From assembly GCA_958496175.1 (NCBI GenBank), contig OY292277.1, positions 39,753,050 to 39,817,049 on the forward strand: a DNA stretch of 64,000 bases, given 5' to 3'. The DNA comes from Sisyra terminalis. Taxonomy: Eukaryota; Arthropoda; Insecta; Neuroptera; Sisyridae. Position 1 is the first letter of the stretch, and every line of letters begins with the position of its first letter. A program made the translations under genes and the position numbers. This document shows, piece after piece, positions 12,758 through 25,196 of this stretch. Under the pieces are notes generated by a model. That model did no database searches. It worked only from the letters and a program-made list of their open reading frames with translations, and was not told the origin of the DNA.

Positions 12758-13097
12758 AGGTGATTTTAAAAACATCGCTTCTATTGATAAAATGCACTAA
12801 AAAGGTAAAAAATAAATTTCTGAACTGAATCTTCGTACTGATTGCACCATATTAGCCAATTAATGAGAATCGTAAGATATCTTGTACATTACAGCGAGGG
12901 ATGTTTCATATTACCAAACTATATACTAAAATGCACCTCGCGCTTTGATGTACGAAAAGATAACTAACAGTTCTCATTAATTAGCTAACATCGCCTTAAT
13001 ATCGATGGTGCAATCGGTACGAAGATTTAGTTTATAATTTTCAATTCCTTCTAAGTGCATTTTATCAATATAATCGAGGATTTTAAAATATTTTTAT
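12758..13097. mobile_element. Foldback element, about 340 bp
   Basis: The left arm (12758 to about 12900) and right arm (about 12930-13097) are imperfect reverse complements over about 140 bp. Matching blocks include gataaaatgcact / agtgcattttatc, cttcgtac / gtacgaag, attgcacca / tggtgcaat and aattaatgaga / tctcattaatt. The centre is short. There is no coding capacity. This is a MITE or foldback-type element whose superfamily is not determined, because target duplications could not be fixed. Confidence 0.75.
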
Positions 13098-13338
13098 TTT
13101 CTCCATTTTAGTCATTCAATATAGTATATTTAGTTCCAATTTTGTCAATGTTTGTCTCTAATTTGAACTGATTGTTGTCATTTATTTCAATTGTCATTTA
13201 TTTGACTCACTTTTACATGCGCCTGTAAAGGTAGGAATCCAAAAAATTTTCCAAAGTCGAATATTTAATTTAAGTAGAAATACTTAGTGGATATTAAATT
13301 TTACGACAGATTCATGCATTGTCATCGAGAGTAAGCAG
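13098..13338. other. Non-coding spacer
   Basis: No recognised feature. Confidence 0.4.
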
Positions 13339-13355
13339 GTGTCCCAAAATTTAGC
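13339..13355 (+). repeat. Possible transposon terminal sequence
   Basis: gtgtcccaaaatttagc lies just upstream of the transposase remnant and is repeated with one difference at 38699-38715. Sequences beginning GTGTCCCAAAA are often seen at ends of arthropod IS630/mariner-like elements, so this may be a worn terminal repeat. Confidence 0.4.
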
Positions 13356-13377
13356 ACGACAAAGTGCTGAGAAGTAA

Positions 13378-13870
13378 GTGAAAAATGAGGTTATTTGTTC
13401 CGTGCCTTACAAACTAACGACAAAGGGAGGTAATGGAAACGAAGTAAAAATGGTGAAAGTTTTGCGAAAATACGTTTTTGGTCTTCAAAATGCGCCAAAA
13501 GAATCGACAGTGAAGCGATTAGTTTTCAAAATTTGGAACCAAATTGGCACTGATGGGTCAGAAGATTTTTGTTCGTCGCCGTCTTTGTCGATCACTCGAA
13601 AATATAGCCACACTTAGGAGAAACTTCTATTTCCTTTCCAGAGTCCAGTAACCTCCATTTGGCATTGTGGCATGCTAACAGAGTTTTGTGGTCCAAATTG
13701 GATGTTATTAATGTGGAGGAAATGTTTTTCCAACAAGACAGTGCGACTTACCACACAGCAAATGAAACAAAGGAGTTACTGCAGGCTTAGTTTCCAGGCC
13801 GTGTCATTTCTCGGTTTGACGATCAACATTGACCACCGAAATTTTGCGATCTAACACCAATGGGCTTTTT
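13378..13870 (+). pseudogene. IS630/mariner-like transposase, internally deleted and frameshifted
   Basis: Three blocks of a DDE transposase lie in order. At 13435-13560 a helix-turn-helix block reads VKVLRKYVFGLQNAPKEST then VKRLVFKIWNQIGTDG. After a frameshift, 13571-13624 reads VRRRLCRSLENIATLRRN, the usual link after the DNA-binding domain. After a deletion of much of the protein, 13642-13700 gives PVTSIWHCG and MLTEFCGP, and 13713-13868 gives VEEMFFQQDSATYHTA, NETKELLQA, FPGRVISRFDDQH and CDLTPMGFF. The QQD and CDLTP aspartates, two of the catalytic acids, survive. Stops interrupt after LLQA and after DDQH. The remnant encodes under half of the usual protein of about 340-350 residues. 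This type is widespread in arthropods. Confidence 0.85.
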
Positions 13871-13881
13871 TCTTTTTCTTT

Positions 13882-13927
13882 TTTTTTTTTTGTAAATGAT
13901 TTTATCACTAGTTTAACATTAATTATT
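13882..13927 (+). repeat. Dispersed repeat shared with 44026-44070
   Basis: A poly-T run followed by aatgattttatcactagt and tcaacattaatt-type sequence is almost identical at 44026-44070. The two copies sit beside different sequences, so this is a small dispersed repeat or an element end. Confidence 0.65.
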
Positions 13928-16900
13928 GTTATGCATAGTGTTGCTGTCGGGTATTTTTAGATTAACTTATTGTTTAGGACTTTTTTCTTTGACACTATGT
14001 AAAAAAACAGGTATAAAATGATAAACTTGAAACAGTTGAACATCTTTAAGAAGAGATACGACGCATACTACACGATTAATCGAAACAATTTTCTTTATTA
14101 TGATATAAAAAAGTTTACTTAATTCGAAGAATAAGTATGTTTTCTTTAAAATTAAATCCGACGCTCTTGTTGGAACACCTTTTATTATAACTTTCTAAAA
14201 AACACTCAAATATTGATTACGGAAAGAAAACGGAAAGAAAATTATAACTTGATATTTTCATATTCCTACAATTTTTAATTTTATCTCATTTATGGTATTT
14301 ATCGAAGATTAACTATGTGGTGATTAAGTAACGATACTTCACTAAGTATTAATTAAAGTCTGTACAAAAATTAAAACTATTTTAATTGCTAGCTTAGAGA
14401 AATTGAAGTCAATTGAAATATTAAGAGTTTAGATTGTAAAGTTTTTGATAACCAATAGTAGAAGCATAAATTTTTATATCATTTGTAAAAATGTTATTTA
14501 ATTTCAAACTTCAATTTTTCTTTATGCAGTTGAAATATGTTTTGAATATAGTAATGCGTCATGATAACGAATAATATTGTATAACAAAAAAGAATTATTT
14601 GTCTAATATTACTTATTATTTAAAAGTTTTATTCACTATATTTAATAAAAACTAAGGAGATTTTGTGAATAGATTAAGTAGTAACAAGAAATTCTTCTGT
14701 TTTATGATTTCCTAAATGAAGTTAGCAAATTTATTTTTTTCAACATGTTGGAATAAAAAAGTATCTCTAAGCTTTGCTCCCACACTCATCTATTGAATAC
14801 GAATTGAAATCGATTCCGAGAAAAATCTACAAAGTACAATTTTGTTGACAGAAAACGACTCAAAGTCGAAAATCAAAAAGCGACCATCGAGAAATTCAAG
14901 ACTGTCTCCCAATCCGGATTTATTGACTTACTCATACGAAATTCGTATTAAAATTTCCTCTACTCTCTCCACATCACTACCTCCTTCTTCTTTCATCTAA
15001 ATCGTTTTATTCAATTTACCAAAGAAAACTAAATTCCTTACATTACGTCAACAGAAAACTGAAAAAGTTTCCCAAAAAAAAATTAAGCTTGTCTTATTAT
15101 CTACGGCGGAAATTACGACAGAGGAAACGATATGGGGTTAACGATGGCTAAGTTTTGAAACGCGTCTATAATCGTAATTAAGCATAGATATTCAGATTTA
15201 AGTTTAGAAGTTGTAAAATTTTCTAAGGGGTTGCATTTGCTTAAACATGCATGATGCATGAGAAGGCAAACAAGTTGCAAAAGCTTGTATACTACTGACG
15301 TCATGATTAATCTAATTCAGTTGCTGAGCGTTGCACCGACAAGATCTAATGATCAACGAACAGTTTAATTGACTCGAAATGCCAACGGCTACAAAAACAT
15401 CTAACCAAAAGCTCTAATTTCACTAAAATATGTAAAGTTTTACATCCATATTACAAAGTTATTTATGCATGTGAACGGAGCTTGGAAAGCTCGAGGTTGG
15501 CACAGGTGACATTGATTCGTCAGAGATATAAGAAACCGAGAAAAATAAATGAATGGTAATGTAGCTGTCGCGTTTACGTTTTGTAAATATTTCAAAACGT
15601 TGGTTCTATTATTTTAAACATTATTTATCCATATGCGTAATTACATGCAAAGCATATTTACTTGCGCCTAAGCTTTTCCTTATGAGACCAATTAAAATTA
15701 TAAATTTACTAAGAAAAAATAGCTCAAATATTTATCTTTCATTATATTTTTTGAAATTTTCCCATTCATTTGTATTTTTTATTAAAATTAATTTAAAAAT
15801 ACTGTTGTTACTGTTACAAAAATATAAATTTAATTAAAATAAACTAACGAGCAAAAATTTTATTGAGAGAATATAGCTTAAAATTGAATCTAAATGTTCG
15901 ATTAATTTTTTTTTTTATTTTTAGCAAGCAGGAAATTCGTTATTTGTTTTCCATTTTTCTAAACTCATTATATATCAGCTAATATTTATGCAACAAAAGA
16001 GTGTAAATTGGTTTTATTTTTTGACTTTTATTAAAAAAATGTATATTTAATTAATATATATAAATGTATATTTATAAAAAAAAAATATAAAAAAAATTAT
16101 TTACCAAATATCTTTGGTATATAAATGATGATAACAGAAGTTTACCTATTATTTTTCTTTTCTTAATTATATTTATGAATTCTTACGATTGAAATGTTAC
16201 ACTTTTGTTAAAGATATTGAAAAAATTATTGATTTTTTTGGTATAAAATTTTCAAGAATCAATAAGGTTCAAAACTCTTTACTTTGTTATAGCGACAATG
16301 TTATTTATCTTTTATATGTCCATTATTGATTCAAATTTTTATAAAAATAAAATATTTATTCATAATAATTGAGGTATCTTATTTTAAGTAAAACATGATT
16401 TTATTGTTATAATAAGTAATAATAAATACACATCGATATTGTTAGACTTTCCCGATGTTCTTTATACTGAAGCATTTCAAATTATTAATGCAGCTGATAA
16501 TGTTATATTTTATTATGTATGTAAGTAATAAATTGAGGTGAAAATTGTAAAATTGAGGAAAATGTTCTTTTGAAATTAATATAATATTAAGTGTGCCACA
16601 TGCGGTAGAAGGGGAACTTTCAAAAATGTGAGCTTTAGGATAATGAGATGAATGTAAAATTTCTGGAGTAGGATAATTGTAGGGTATAGTTGTGGTAATA
16701 TTGATACTAAGCCTTAAGATTTAGATTTAGAAACATTAAGATTTAGTAGAAACTTTACAGGACTCAATTTTTTTAACCTTGAAATTGATTCGGAAATCTT
16801 ATCTCTCTCTGTCATTAATGTATGGATTCATAAAGGTAAATTGTGCATAAGGCGTCAAAAGGAAATAAGAAAATTTTAGTGTGGTGAACTTTTTTATGAT

Positions 16901-17130
16901 TACTAAAAACAATAGCTGACAATTAAGTGCCGATGAGCACCAGCCTATACAAATAAGTGCTTGAAATAAGCTCTTGCATTTTACTTGCTTTGGTTACTTC
17001 AGTTTCCCACACCAGAAAAGAGAGACTATCATGTATAAGTCGTTCTTCTAAAGTTTCCAACACGGTTTCTTGTTTACCATACAGTGCGCTATCCATTACA
17101 AACAGATCAGTGGAAACTGTGGAAAATTGT
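13928..17130. other. AT-rich non-coding DNA
   Basis: Nothing recognisable through about 16.9 kb. An open frame from 16957 runs in frame into the mariner remnant that follows, but its first 58 codons match nothing I know and may be unrelated flanking sequence. Confidence 0.4.
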
Positions 17131-17400
17131 TTAATTGAGGTAAGTCGGTGGCTTGAAGAAGTATTTGATGACGCAGTTTTCAGCGAGGGAAGCTATCCTT
17201 AGTGGTTTCGAAAGTCTAAAGAATGGTTAATTTGACGTGCAGGATACAAAACCCAGAGGAAAATCGAAACTATAAGGGACAAAAAATTGGAAGTACTATT
17301 AGAGGAAGACTCGTCCTAAACGCAAAAAGAACTTGCAGTTTCATTAAAAGATACTCAACAAGTAAATGCACAATACTTAAAATCATTAAGAGCGTACTGG
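17131..17400 (+). pseudogene. mariner transposase N-terminal fragment
   Basis: The frame reads LIEVSRWLEEVFDDAVFSEG, a stop, then WFRKSKEW, matching the N-terminal helix-turn-helix of mariner transposases, where the conserved line ends in REWF..FK. After a shift it continues FDVQDTKP (the FDVEDK block), and after a second shift ETIRDKKLEVLLEEDSS, a stop, then TQKELAVSLKDTQQV and YLKSLRAYW, matching the second helix-turn-helix. At least two frameshifts and two stops make it dead. No catalytic domain is present. It ends where a SINE begins at about 17400, so the SINE probably inserted into it, or the 3' part was lost earlier. Confidence 0.8.
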
Positions 17401-17590
17401 AGGCCAAGTGGTTCAGGTGGCCGTTCAAAAACTGGAAAGTTTGAGGTTCAATACTCTTATTGAGTAAACTTTCAAGTAAACTTTCTATTCACTATTTATC
17501 GATTTACGGTTTCTTATTAACCCTAGAGTCACTAAAACCTAAGTAGTTAAAAAGCGACGGTAAGTAACAATAAAATAAATATAATTGGGT
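17400..17590 (+). mobile_element. tRNA-derived SINE, copy 1
   Basis: The head carries an A box TGGTTCAGGTG at 17409-17419, an exact match to TRGYNNANNNG, and a B-box-like ggttcaatact at about 17445. It is followed by the family body: atttacgg, ttattaaccctagagtca, agtagttaaaaa, gcgacggtaagtaacaat. The same head and body occur at 17695-17860 and 55965-56140. Such elements are transcribed by RNA polymerase III and moved by a partner LINE; the partner here is not known. Confidence 0.75.
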
Positions 17591-17694
17591 ATTATTCAGA
17601 AACAATTAAATTGAATTCAAAGATGATAGTGGATAACCTCCAAAGTTGAAAAGGATTATCCGAATGCTACCAGAAATATAGGGAAAACTATTGG

Positions 17695-17860
17695 TTAATG
17701 AAGAACGCTACTTTGGTTAAGGTGACCGCTTCTAAACTAGCAGGTTTTGGATTCGATTCTCGTATCGAACAAATTTTGAAGAGTTCCCGATATGGTTTTT
17801 ATAACACAAGAATTATTAAAAATTCTAGCTGTTATAAGGCGATGATAAAAAACACTAAGA
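17695..17860 (+). mobile_element. tRNA-derived SINE, copy 2
   Basis: The head has A box TGGTTAAGGTG at about 17714 and B box ggattcgattc at about 17749, with gaccgcttctaaactagc between them and gtatcgaacaaatttt after. The body is worn but ends tagctgttataaggcgatg-ataaaaaac, aligning with agttaaaaagcgacggtaag of copy 1. It has the same orientation as copy 1, about 110 bp downstream, so either tandem insertion or local duplication. Confidence 0.7.
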
Positions 17861-20397
17861 AATCATTCATTTTAATCATTTAGTATATTGGAATATATTT
17901 AGTATATTTGGTATATTGGAGTCTAAGCTAATTTCCAGTGTGCTTTTCAATTTTTTTTTATCATTCACCTTACTATTAAACCTTAGACATGCTTCTATGT
18001 ATATTCCGTTATACACCTGGGTTATAAAAATTCATCATTTATCACTTAAAAAATTATATTAAATTAATAAAAACTTAAATTTTTCATGTAAAAATAAACG
18101 TAGAACAAAAATATATTCTAAATGAGAAATAAGATCACTTTTTATATTTGAACAAACATACATATTTTTGCTTAAAATTTAATCAAAAAAAAAAATAACC
18201 AGAATCACGTTTCGATTTCGGATATCGAATAAAAATATTTTTGTTTAAAAGGATTTTGAAAATTTTCATTAAAACTTCAAAGATCACGTGTAAATAACGC
18301 CTTCGTTTTAATAACAAGAACTGCTCTCATATTTCCAATGGGGAAAATTCGAATTTATCTTGTTACCAGTACCTATATGTTGCGACCTTCCAAGACTCGA
18401 AGACTTTACAAGTGCTCACTTCTAAAGTGTCCAATGATTGGAAAGCTCTGATTTATTGTTCAGTTTATTATTAAAAAATATATAATGTTGTTTATCAGTG
18501 CTGGCATGAGTACAGCTTCTGTGTATGCTTTCAAAGCTATGTTCTGAGGTTTCTTGGTAGGTAAACATCTATTTTATTTGATGCAATCAATATGTATTAT
18601 CATTGGCATCGTCTTGTTTGTCTGCTATTGTTGTCTATCGTTTGCCATTATTCAGCTTTTATTAAGTCGCAATAACGTCTATTTGTGACAAAACTGTGAA
18701 AAATTGATAGACAAACATTTTTTCTTTCAACACTATAATCGCATAATGGCACAACCATTAAAAAATTGATCAAAGCTTTAGTTAGTAATTCCTCATTTTT
18801 TTCAATTTGTTCAATTTAATTTATTTTTATAAACTAAGATTAATGGATTTTCTTTTATGTTTGTCGCTGATAATATGTTTCGTTTGCGCATTACTTTTTA
18901 TTTTTTTCAATTTTATTTTCAAGGGTTGTTGCGACGATATTTACGTGTACATGAATACGTATATAGATAATGTAATACTAATATCGTCGTATAAACACCG
19001 TATTACGAATATTAGAAGTTTAAGTTTTGGGGTTTAAGATAAAATTCGTTTCGCAAGGAATTTTATTAAATGTGTATGGGATATAAATATAGACAGAACA
19101 AATTTGTCGGTGGTATCGATATTTTCTTTTGCTCGCTTTTATATCGTATATATGTTGTCGTGGAATCCTGAATGAAATATCCTTTCGAACGAGAGGAATT
19201 CGATTATCGATAAGTGTGATACTTTTATTCGTTATTTCGTTTTGAAATTTTATCACTTTTCAAAAGAGGAATATTTTCCAATGGAATAAAAATATTTTTT
19301 TTTATTTAAATTTTCCAACATTATCGTTCTCCGTTGTAACAACGTCAATTGGATTTTTAGAGTGATACTCCCGTTTTTAATAAAAGTGCACATGAAATTC
19401 GCTCAAATTTCACGGAAAAATGAAATCTCTTATCATATATCAAGGTTCAATATATTTTCAACTCAAACAATCCATAGAAATCATTTTCGTAAGATAATTT
19501 TTTTTATTTAAAAGAGTGAAAATTATGAATTAAAAATAAATCATTGTTTGAGATTTACAAGGTCAATTAAGAGAAATTATACAAAAAAAAAAAATAATTC
19601 AATTTGTGATGAAAAAGCTTTAATTGAGTAAGCATTAAGCTCTAATAAGTAGAAGAATATTTTAATTAAAATTTGGATAGCTTGAATAAATAGTAATTTA
19701 TTTGTTTCTTCTTCCATTAAAAATGTTCTTTGAACTCAAAAATAACTTAATTTCATCAATGTTTTTTTTTTCGTCGTCAAGTTCTTTTCTGTCTACAAAC
19801 CACATTCTTTGCATTTTGATTCAGAAATGAACAAATCTTTTATCTTGAATTCTGGACATTTTCAATTTAGTTATAACAACGACAAATAGACAGACATTAG
19901 AGAATCTACACAAAAACAGAACGAAAAAAAAAGAAATGAATTATTTTGTTAAACATAAGAATTTAATTTCCAAAGGTCCTAGGGGTATAAGAATTGGTTC
20001 TGGAAATGTAGTTTAACAATACTTAAAAGGTGTGTAGGCACTAATAAGATACTAAGACCTTGTAAGTTTCAAATGTCTATCTTAATCATTTTTGTTTAAA
20101 AAAAAATTTTTTGGTTAAAAAAAGGAAAAACAATTCATAGAATTGGCTGAACTTTTGATCAAAAAATTTAATATGATTAATATATTTATTATATTATCTT
20201 TATTATAAAAAAATAACAGTCACATTGCTTTATGATTACTATAAAAAAAATATATTAAGCATGAAATTATTGCATTTTCATTTTTTTTATAATACCTATC
20301 TGATTTTTTCAGTTTTTGATATTGTATTACATGGTGAAAAAAAAAAATCCACTATGGTGCTTACTGTTAATCGCTCTTAATATTAAGCCTGAATATG
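17861..20397. other. AT-rich non-coding DNA
   Basis: No coding sequence recognised. Overlapping short frames at 18807-19256 on both strands have no domain. The segment at about 20045-20090 (actaagaccttg, then gtctatcttaat) has an inverted relative at about 35250-35305, suggesting a dispersed repeat next to the family starting at 20398. Confidence 0.4.
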
Positions 20398-20640
20398 TAC
20401 CATGTAAATATATATGGGCAATGAGAAAAGGTTTTGTTAAATTTACAATTTTAACAATCAAAACAAATAAATACCTTTAAATCTCGCAATTTCATTGGCT
20501 AATGTCTTCTTGCATTGAACATACAGTGAGTATTGCCATCACATATAAGTACCTAGGTAAATACATTCTACTTTTATTAATCAGGCATTTATCTCTCACT
20601 TCAATAAACACATATTCAGCTTATTGATAATTATGGAAAA
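20398..20640 (+). repeat. Dispersed repeat family R1, copy 1 (short)
   Basis: caatcaaaacaaataaat, cgcaatttcattggctaatg and cttgcattgaa align with copies at about 34798 and 43428. The tail at about 20592-20632 (atttatctctcacttcaa, cagcttattgata) aligns with 43950-43992, further along in copy 3, so this copy appears to have lost the middle. No coding capacity or clear ends were found. Confidence 0.65.
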
Positions 20641-23600
20641 ATACTTATTTGAAGTATTTTTAAATTTTCATTAGTTAACCACTTTGGTCACGACGTCTGG
20701 TGGCCAAAAATATACTAGTCTTTGTGTTGTCTTTTATATACAACTATATCAAGAAGTTAACTATTATTAAACTAAAAATCATATACAAATTTTAAATTGA
20801 AATGGAAATTATTAAATTAAATTCTTGCATAAAAAGAGTAGAGTTTATTGTGCTATGAATGGTTAAAGTAGTATAATATTAGTATCATATGAGAATGTAG
20901 AAATAAGTTTTCTTGCTACTTTCGAGTCTGATAGCAATTTTTTTAATGTCCAAAATTTTTCGAAAGGAAAGCAATTTTTTCCCTGCTTTCGATACTAGCC
21001 CTTATATTTCGTGATATTCTATTATATAAGGAAATTAGTATTGAAACACTGTAAAACTCATTTCATTACTACTTGTATTTGTCTTGTTTTACCACATTTA
21101 TTTAAGTAAATGTCAAGCTTAAAAAAATTATTTGCGTTAATAAAATATTCTTTCCTGGTTTTGATTCAATTCAGTCAAAAATTGGTTTTAAAGAAAACAA
21201 AAATAAATTAAAATAATAACACAAACTCAATGTTAACTTATGGGTAATTCCATTGATTGCACACAATACGAGACCATGTTTTTTAAGCCGTATCTAGTGG
21301 TCGGTTCTCAAAAGTATGATTACATTTTTCTTTCATTGTATATGTAATAATTTTTTGTTGAAATAGTCAACCTACTTTTATAAAAGCTCTTCAAATTTCT
21401 TCCAATTCCTGTTCTATAAATATTTCTATGTGGATTTTGAAAATGTCAGATTCATTTGATCTTTACTTTCAGTGTTTAGTTTGCTTATTATGCTCTACCC
21501 GCTTTACAATATTTTTTTTCCTTGAAATCATGATGACAATAGTCCATGTAGAAAATTTCCAAAATTATAGAGCATTGAAATATTTGAGTATTGAATTTGA
21601 ATAGTTGCAAAAGTTTCTAATTTTTTGATGAGGCGCAATTTACCAACTCCTGTATGAGTTCTCGTATACTGTTTTAAAAGCATCACAGAGCTTTTACTGG
21701 ATGTTTAATTTACAATTAACCAAATACTTATTTATAAAGAAAAAAATCATGCTTATTACTTAAAAATTAATCAATTATGTACACCCTTTACTTTTGTATA
21801 ACCATTCTATTGTCATTTCTAACGCAAAATAGCATTAACTTTGGTTTAACTTTAACTTTAATTTTTGATTGAGCTTTAACTTTATCGTTGATTTACTTCA
21901 ACTTTGATTTATGTTAAATAATTTTCTGCTTAGTTTCTCGCGTGGTTGAATTCTTTTCTTTCGTGTCTTCAATCGTTGGTAAGTTTCTTCGAACCTTTCT
22001 CGTTTCAATTAACCCAGGATCTCAATTCGTGTTCTTCCTCTATTAATGCAACCAACCAATATACCAATTTCGTTTCTAAAACATAAAGTATGGCATTGTA
22101 GAATTAATTATATTTTTCAAAATTGGGTTATAATGCATAATTTGGTTTTAGTTTTTGTGTTCGGTACCTTAGCTCTGTACAAGTGTATACCAATTTGTCA
22201 ACTCGAAATATTAAATAATCGTTGTTTAGGATCAATTTGCAACAGTAAATTTCAAATCTAATATTTTCTTATTATTTATTTAAATATAATTTTGTTATAG
22301 AAAATATTGTAAGATATTTAAGGGGTTTTAATTTATTAAACAATACAAATTTTTTTCTTAAGTATTATAAAGATATCTTTGTTGTCTAGAATTATATTAC
22401 ATTACAAACTCGCAAAACATATTCTCTAAGCATACCCTTTTTTCATATTAAAATTGAATTTCCATTTTAGGGAAAAGAAAAATAAAAATAAATAATATAT
22501 CCGGTTTAAAGGAAATATAATGTTTGATCGAGATTTGATGCACGTTTATCGTATGTAGATTATATTAAAAAGTCGAATAACTTTGCTCGTTTTATTGGCC
22601 AAGTTTCTTAAAAACTTTTCCTTATAAATAAGATCAGAAAAAGTAGCCGCTGGCGGCAAAAAAATACAACAAATTGAACATTTTCCTCAGATCAGTGCTC
22701 CGGCTTTCGCTTGTAAGATATAAAAATAAACTTGAATGGCCAATAAAAGCACAATATGATGCCCTTGAAAACAGGACTGTTTCGGTCCTCATGATACGAT
22801 ATTATCGCATAAAAGCAACTTTATGCGATTCAATAAACTATTGCACCTAAAGAAAATTGCAAAACGCATCAGTTTTTCCTTTGCAGAGAGGATTTTACAG
22901 CGGACGGGTTTTATGTGTGCGATTTCCCTTGGACGGGAATTGTCTCCTGTTGTCTTTTTTATTGGACGACAAAAAAGGGCACACGCATGACTGCCAAAGT
23001 CTGGCTCGATGGCAATTTTATTCAAATCACATACTTGTGGAAGAGGGAGACATATCACTATTTACTTCTATATTGTCTTATTCAAAGCTTATCCGAGAAT
23101 CGGGGAATGAATGAAATATTACCCCATTGTAAAATTGTTCGTTCCTAGGTAAAAAAAGCAATATATTTAGTCAAAACGCACCCCTATTTTTAATATAAAC
23201 AACAACCAAAAAAAAAAAAAAATAGAAGAAAAATCACGGCATAACAACCACCCTCTTAACAAAACTCACTTAATCAATAAAACAGATTTCTAACTTGTTT
23301 AGCAAATAAATTAAACGAAATATACTTGTCTAACATTTGATTTTTTTGTACTTTTTTTTTGCTTCTATTAAAAACGCATTTCGTGACTCGAATAATATGA
23401 CAAATTTTCCATTTTAACGCACGAATTTTTATAATATGTGACCGATAAAATGCCCTTAAAAATTGTCTGACAGTAGAATCCCAAAACAATAAAAACTTCT
23501 CGTAAAAATGGTTAAAATATTTGAGGATATCAAAATAAATTTTGCAGGATTTTCCATATGAATTTATTGTATTTAAAGGTTAGAACAGCTTCGTATCGCA

Positions 23601-24934
23601 GAAAGATTTAAAGGAAGTAGAATTGCGTTTTTATTTATTTTATTAGTAGGTTGGGAGCTTTATACCTTTTCTTTTAGTTAAATGGGAAAAATGAACTAAC
23701 ATAAATTTTCGAGGTTGTTAACTAAAATTGATTTATTAATCAATATAAACCTTCATATTTATGTTTTTTACAAATGTAAAAATAATCATAATTCAGAAAC
23801 GTCGAAATTCTTCACAAATTCAATTCATATGGATACTCATTAAGTGGACAAAATCGCTGTTCTTTTAGAAATTTTTGTATTTTTAAATTTTTTTTGAATT
23901 TAAAAGAATATTTCTTGATATTTTAGTTAAATTTTGGTCTTATTTTTTTCATTTAGAGTCGAGGTTTTCACTCATAGATTAATAGAACATATTCTTTAGA
24001 TAGCCAGTAGTTAAAGCTAAAGAGAGTGCTTCTCTGTATATTTTTATGTCTTCAAATTTCTTTTCATTGGACCTCATCAATCGACATCTTTAGAAGAATA
24101 TATAATAATTACGTTTCAAGATGTTGAGGTGTACCAGAAATTAGAGAAATCAAATAGGTATTAAGGAGGTATAAAGCATAAAAAAGTGTCGTTACCTGAA
24201 GAATCTAAACCAAATTGAAATCAAAATAATCCTTATGGTACATAGGTTTTCTTATCCATTTATCCATCATATCATTTAAATAATTAATCTTACCGTTATA
24301 TATAATTAAATTGCTCCTAACACCAATTTTGCCATTTATATTTTAGTAGTTTTCATTGTGCAATCAATATTCAATTTTACTAATAATTAATAATCCGTTA
24401 ACCATTAACAGCTTTCTTATGTTTTTGCTCTTCTACACAGAAACAATGGTTTACTTTCCTGATTTTAAATAAGCGCATAGTAATTTTATTTTTAAAAATC
24501 ATTAAAAATTTTCATAAGAGCTTTAATTTGCTTCTACCTCCAAAAAATCAACACTTCGTCAAAGGTTTTAAATTATCAATTATGGTGGTTGATAATAAAG
24601 TTAATCATTTTTCAAATATTCTAAGTAGAGTACTAATCTAAATTTAACTTAAATCAATGGGAAAATTATCTTTTACTTCAGATATGCCTGGATTTGCAGA
24701 GACTAATGAATCATAGTAAGTTCGGTCCAGTGAGGACTCTGGCCTCCTCATAAACACTACCAGGATATTGCATTTAACAAGATACTTGTGCAAATTCATC
24801 AGTTATTAGCAGTGCTATGATAGAGCTAACTGAACAAACACCTTAAAAGTATCGTCAACCATGAAAGATCAATGGGACCCGAAGAAAGCAGTCAGAAAAG
24901 TATGTCAGGAAGATATTTATAAACATAAGACGAC
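20641..24934. other. Mostly AT-rich non-coding DNA, with a GC-richer patch at 22.86-23.1 kb
   Basis: The stretch 21835-22000 (runs of aactttaactttgatt-like units, then agtttctcgcg and ggtaagtttct) resembles 41390-41560. Positions 22857-23148 are richer in GC, follow a splice-acceptor-like tttttcctttgcag, and are open in three frames at once, which points to composition rather than coding. A non-LTR-like reading (see the repeat unit at 24935) may extend upstream to about 24860. Confidence 0.35.
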
Positions 24935-25175
24935 TTTTCTTAAGGTCAAATCTAAATCTGGAACTCCTGGATCTCCTGCTTGGTTCTCCAGTAAGGATGC
25001 GAAACTTGGACTCCTTACACATCATCAGAAAAGCAAATAGATATCTTGAAATGTATATATGCCGCCTTATACTAAGAATTTTATGAGTCTAAAAAAAAAA
25101 ATTTGGAAGTTCTTAAATGAATGAGAAAACGTATCATTACCATCACAGTAACGCGCTATATAGGACATATATAAA
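24935..25175 (+). repeat. Repeat unit A, direct copy 1
   Basis: This unit of about 240 bp recurs at 25502-25738 in the same orientation and at about 25811-26046 inverted. It reads LKVKSKSGTPGSPAWF then SSKDAKLGLLTHHQKSK before a stop. The PAWF...KxxLxxL..K pattern is loosely like the linker between the endonuclease and reverse transcriptase of LINEs, but this is weak. Copy 1 differs from the other two at several bases, for example aatgaatgagaaa versus aatgaataagaaa and cacagtaacg versus cacagaaacg, so it is the older or outgroup copy. Confidence 0.75.
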
Positions 25176-25196
25176 AAGTGATAAAAAATATATACA

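Noticed and set aside
17400..17460. tRNA gene suggested by A and B box matches
   Set aside because: The sequence cannot form a tRNA cloverleaf and continues into a repeated body, so it is a SINE head.
22857..23148. GC-richer patch open in three frames, with a splice-acceptor-like start
   Set aside because: Simultaneous openness of several frames argues against coding; no recognisable peptide.
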